In this document: positions 62,910 to 64,000 of the stretch, piece after piece
Layout: each line of letters opens with the position of its first letter
How positions within the stretch are numbered: position 1 is the stretch's first letter
From: Oikopleura dioica
Taxonomy: Eukaryota; Chordata; Appendicularia; Copelata; Oikopleuridae
Length of the DNA stretch: 64,000 bases
Direction of reading: 5' to 3'
NCBI GenBank assembly: GCA_907165135.1
Contig: OU015569.1
Span: 3,968,001-4,032,000, forward strand
Notes under the pieces: generated by a model
Database searches by the model: none
The model's input: only the letters and a program-made list of their open reading frames with translations
Told to the model about the DNA's origin: nothing
Made by a program: the position numbers and the translations under genes

Positions 62910-64000
62910 TCAAGCAATGGCCCGCTTCATACAAATAAATGGAAGTCTTTGGCGGCAGTTTTCTGGTGAGAATTTGGAGCTCATTTCTAAATGCAATTTT
63001 AAGATTAGGCAGATTGTTTCTTCTGACCTAGTTTTCCACAGAAGAAGCTTTTATCGTGCGTTCGAGGCTTCGAATTCCAGAACAGTCTTCCAACTGGTTC
63101 CTTGGTGACCCACTGCCACTTCTCGGCGTCCATTTTAAGCCCTATCCAAAAAGCAGTTCTTTCTTCGAGCATGAGTGCTTTTGAAAGGCGTCGGCTGTGA
63201 ACGACAGCTAATGTCGAGTCCTTCAAAATAACTCAGATGCATTATAGCTATAAAATATAATTTCTCACCTGCTGCTTGCATTCGTAAAGAGCGTTCACCC
63301 AGTTTTCGGGTGTTTGCACCTTTTTGAAGCAGTTTCCTTTGATCATCTCCCACCCTGTTGGGCATGAAGGTGCTTTGTTTCTGTTTGAAGATTTAAGAGC
63401 ACTTCGAGGAGACGATTTCGGTATCCAAATATTTCCGTCGCATAAGTAAGTCGTTCCTCCTACATCATCGACGAATATTGCTCCCGAAATCGAGCTTTAA
63501 CAAAATTTAGACATTTTTTTAGAAATAAAAGCCGAGGAAGCTAAAAAGAATCTTTTGGCGCCCCCAGAAATAAATTGATAGAACTCGTAAATGAGTTCTG
63601 TTGCTAATTTTATTGTAAATGTCAGACATTTACAAAAAAATATCTCGTTGCGTATTAACATCGAACTCTTGCTGTTGATGTTTGAAAAGTAATTGACATA
63701 CGGCGTGCATGTAGTGAATTCTTCTTTAGAAGTGGCAATGTCCTTGCGCCCGGAGCTCGCCAAACGTGCTCGTTTTCGTCGAAGTGCCCAGTCACCGCGA
63801 TCTCAAGAATTATTACAAATCCGCTAATTTCGCTGTTTTTCGTGTGTACCTGGCACTACGAAATCTTCCGAGTAGGCATCCGACACTGTAGAGCCCGAAT
63901 GGTAAGTCCCTTTATCAGGGTCTATCACGGACGGATCTTCGATCACATGTTTTGTGGGCACCCGATTTCCAGCTCCTAAACAAGTGTAACTTCGGAAATG
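62910..64000 (-). CDS. extracellular protein with C-terminal C-type lectin domain, partial
   Basis: Five minus-strand exons (about 63851-64000 and beyond, 63743-63801, 63269-63494, 63028-63220, 62910-62986) keep one frame to a stop at 62910. The C-terminal part is a clear C-type lectin domain: CPTGWEMIKGNCFKKV, WVNALYECKQQ, AFWIGLKMDAEKWQWV, FFCGKLEMSSKFSPENC and FICMKRAIA, with the usual cysteines. No EPN or QPD sugar-binding triplet is seen, so calcium-dependent sugar binding is doubtful. Upstream, YHSGSTVSDAYSED is weakly sushi-like. Introns 63495-63742 (GA) and 63802-63850 (GG) need non-GT donors. The gene continues past the right edge, so the N-terminus is unknown. Confidence 0.7.

Overview
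The window reads as nuclear DNA of a compact-genome metazoan, most likely an appendicularian tunicate such as Oikopleura dioica. Three things point there. Introns are tiny (mostly 31-50 nt) and spliced exons stay in frame across dozens of junctions. Many junctions keep frame and family homology only if the donor is GA, GG or GC rather than GT, a known larvacean habit. Genes are tightly packed, with at least one 64-bp gene-to-gene junction that looks like an operon. No organism label was given, so this is an inference. All exon models were made by eye from reading frame, splice motifs and remembered family sequences.

Left part (1-30.4 kb, gene dense). A partial minus-strand exon lies at the very edge, followed by a tRNA-like element near 0.87-0.96 kb. 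A minus-strand casein kinase I alpha gene (2.2-3.4 kb) is divergent from a plus-strand PTPN23/HD-PTP gene (5.6-10.8 kb) whose phosphatase domain has lost its catalytic cysteine. A C2H2 zinc-finger gene follows 64 bp downstream; one of its introns carries a 576-bp palindromic element. A likely minus-strand membrane-protein gene (14.2-15.1 kb) comes next. Then three plus-strand cell-surface genes: a transmembrane semaphorin-like protein (16.2-19.1 kb), a GPI-anchored protein with about eight Ly6/uPAR-like repeats (19.6-22.9 kb), and a 25-exon latrophilin-like adhesion GPCR (23.3-30.4 kb) with unusual laminin-G-like domains.

Middle part (30.4-45 kb, sparse). One unrecognised eight-exon minus-strand gene with a candidate signal peptide sits at 31.9-33.2 kb. 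The rest holds weak ORFs, a TTAA-flanked MITE at 33.3 kb and a short interstitial TTAGGG tract at 35.6 kb. No confident gene was found between 33.3 and 44.9 kb.

Right part (45-64 kb). A Ser-rich, probably cytoplasmic regulatory protein (45.0-47.8 kb) is followed by weak minus-strand ORFs, a second TTAA-flanked MITE (48.7-49.4 kb), an SLC43-family transporter (53.1-57.3 kb), unresolved membrane-protein exons (57.7-60.7 kb), a minus-strand F-BAR-domain gene (60.7-62.0 kb) and the C-terminal exons of a minus-strand C-type-lectin protein running off the right edge.

The genes do not form a single pathway. Several encode adhesion or guidance receptors (semaphorin-like, Ly6-like, latrophilin-like, C-type lectin) and membrane-trafficking proteins (HD-PTP, F-BAR). 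The most distinctive signals are the dense non-GT introns, the inactivated HD-PTP catalytic site, the receptor domain architecture and the palindromic insertion that turned an ordinary 44-nt intron into a 624-nt one.
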